Assembly: GCF_000069785.1 (NCBI RefSeq)
Contig: NC_010530.1
Location: forward strand, 366,001-430,000
From: Cupriavidus taiwanensis LMG 19424
GTDB lineage: Bacteria; Pseudomonadota; Gammaproteobacteria; Burkholderiales; Burkholderiaceae
Length of the DNA stretch: 64,000 bases
Direction of reading: 5' to 3'
A program made the translations under genes and the position numbers. Under the pieces are notes generated by a model that did not search any database, was not told where the DNA came from, and saw nothing but the letters and a program-made list of their open reading frames with translations. Position 1 is the stretch's first letter. The number at the start of each line of letters is the position of its first letter. Shown here in pieces: positions 63,243 through 64,000 of the stretch.

Positions 63243-64000
63243 TCAGTGCGGCGCCGACGGCGCAGCCGGCAGCCCCACGCCCAGCAGGTGCCGCACGCGC
63301 GGCGGCGTCTCGCGGGCATGGAAGCGCGTGATCTCGCGCTGCAGGTCGGCATCGGCGTGGGGTACGCGGCGGTGCTGGCGCAGGTGCTCGGCCCAGGATT
63401 CGACCAGGAACCACTCGGTCAGCAGCTCCGGGTCGGCAGGGTCTTCCATCACGCCCCAGTTGAAGGCGCCGTCGCGCAGGCGTTCTTCCGAGAGCTTGTG
63501 CACCGCGCGCAGGAAGGCATCGCGGTCTTCCGCGCGGACGCAATACTCGATCAGGATCATCACCGGGCCGCGGTCATGCGCGATCTCGTCGGCGCCCTCG
63601 GGCTCCGGCCAGTGCTGGGCCGGTGCGAGATCTTCCTCGCCACGCGGCAGGCGCAGCCGATGCAGCAGCAGCGCCGCGGCCAGCAGGCCGCCTGCGGCGA
63701 CCAGCAATCCGCCGGAGATGCCCAGCGCCTGGGCCACAAAGCCCCAAACCAGGCTGCCCGCCGCCATCGCGCCGTTGAAGACCATCTGGTAGACCGCCAG
63801 CGCGCGGCCGCGCACCCAGTTGGGCAGGATGGCTTGTGCCACGCCGCCCAGTGTCGTCAGTGCGGTGATCCAGGCGGCGCCGAGGAACAGCAACAGCGGC
63901 AGCGCCAGCCACACCGGCGGCGCGATGCACAGCGCCGCCATCACCACGGCGGTGACGACCGCCGACAGCAGCACCATCCCGTCGGCGTCGAGCCGCCGCT
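63243..64000 (-). CDS. MFS transporter with fused C-terminal domain (partial, runs off the right edge)
   Basis: The C-terminal about 252 residues of a major-facilitator protein of the MFS_3/EntS-like (DUF894) type. The reading frame continues without a stop to 64000, so the start lies outside the window. Visible helices are LLSAVVTAVVMAALCIAPPV, LLFLGAAWITALTTLGGVAQ, a GRALAVYQMVFNGAMAAGSL segment and a final pair ending LLLHRLRLP. A soluble tail of about 100 residues follows (VMILIEYCVRAEDRDAFLRA, TEWFLVESWAEHLRQHRRV), resembling an antibiotic-monooxygenase-like fold seen in this MFS subgroup. It is the first visible gene of an MFS-XapX-porin series. Confidence 0.87.
   Translation of the reverse strand, partial: RRLDADGMVLLSAVVTAVVMAALCIAPPVWLALPLLLFLGAAWITALTTLGGVAQAILPNWVRGRALAVYQMVFNGAMAAGSLVWGFVAQALGISGGLLVAAGGLLAAALLLHRLRLPRGEEDLAPAQHWPEPEGADEIAHDRGPVMILIEYCVRAEDRDAFLRAVHKLSEERLRDGAFNWGVMEDPADPELLTEWFLVESWAEHLRQHRRVPHADADLQREITRFHARETPPRVRHLLGVGLPAAPSAPH

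Overview
The window looks like part of a high-GC betaproteobacterial replicon from Burkholderiales, most like Cupriavidus/Ralstonia and probably a secondary chromosome. Reasons are the four Bug-type (tripartite tricarboxylate) periplasmic receptors, many LysR and GntR regulators, a CzcCBA-type metal efflux set, the DUF3348/DUF802/OmpA/DUF2894 block and the flagellar fliLMNOPQR block. This assignment is inferred from gene content and codon use, not from a database search. No rRNA, tRNA, CRISPR array or complete insertion sequence was seen.

Region 1 to 6.2 kb is catabolic: a HutC-type GntR regulator with two Bug receptors, a divergent amidohydrolase whose leader carries a 141-bp MITE-like insertion flanked by a 12-bp direct repeat, and a LysR/dehydrogenase divergent pair. 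Region 6.2 to 11.1 kb is a four-gene operon encoding a four-helix MotA/TolQ/ExbB-like channel protein with a very long repeat-rich tail (DUF802) and a MotB-like OmpA partner, flanked by DUF3348 and DUF2894 proteins. Its architecture recalls the ZorA/ZorB motor of Zorya defence and is one of the two most interesting systems here.

Region 11.1 to 22.1 kb holds a decayed and an intact DUF1254/DUF1214 gene, a VOC protein, an orphan sulfonate-type binding protein, phospholipase C with a candidate PHO box, a large-subunit catalase, a chemoreceptor and a threonine dehydratase-like enzyme. Region 22.1 to 30 kb is a LysR-controlled acyl-CoA dehydrogenase/CoA-transferase/Bug operon, an RtcB RNA ligase and another Bug receptor.

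Region 30 to 33.8 kb is the second key locus. It has a fusion of PhnN (ribose 1,5-bisphosphokinase) with a type-2 thymidine/AMP phosphorylase, a MarR regulator, and a NadC. The fusion and nadC share promoters of identical layout: TTGACA, 16-bp spacer, TAGyAT, and two copies of TTAGAnnTCGAA in inverted orientation at matching positions. This suggests one regulator coordinating nucleotide-to-PRPP conversion with PRPP-consuming NaMN synthesis.

Region 33.8 to 46.2 kb contains flagellar fliR-Q-P-O-N-M-L (minus strand), aconitase B, a glutathione transferase, a sorbosone-dehydrogenase-like lipoprotein, a DMT exporter, a methyltransferase and a small exported protein. Region 46.3 to 64 kb contains a vapBC toxin-antitoxin pair, a LysR gene, an acyl-CoA dehydrogenase, the czcCBA-like RND operon, a cysteine-repeat periplasmic protein with a CsbD protein, a GntR/TPP-enzyme pair, a degenerate second copy of the MITE-like repeat, a YddG-type exporter, a stand-alone receiver, and a porin/XapX/MFS group whose MFS gene runs off the right edge.
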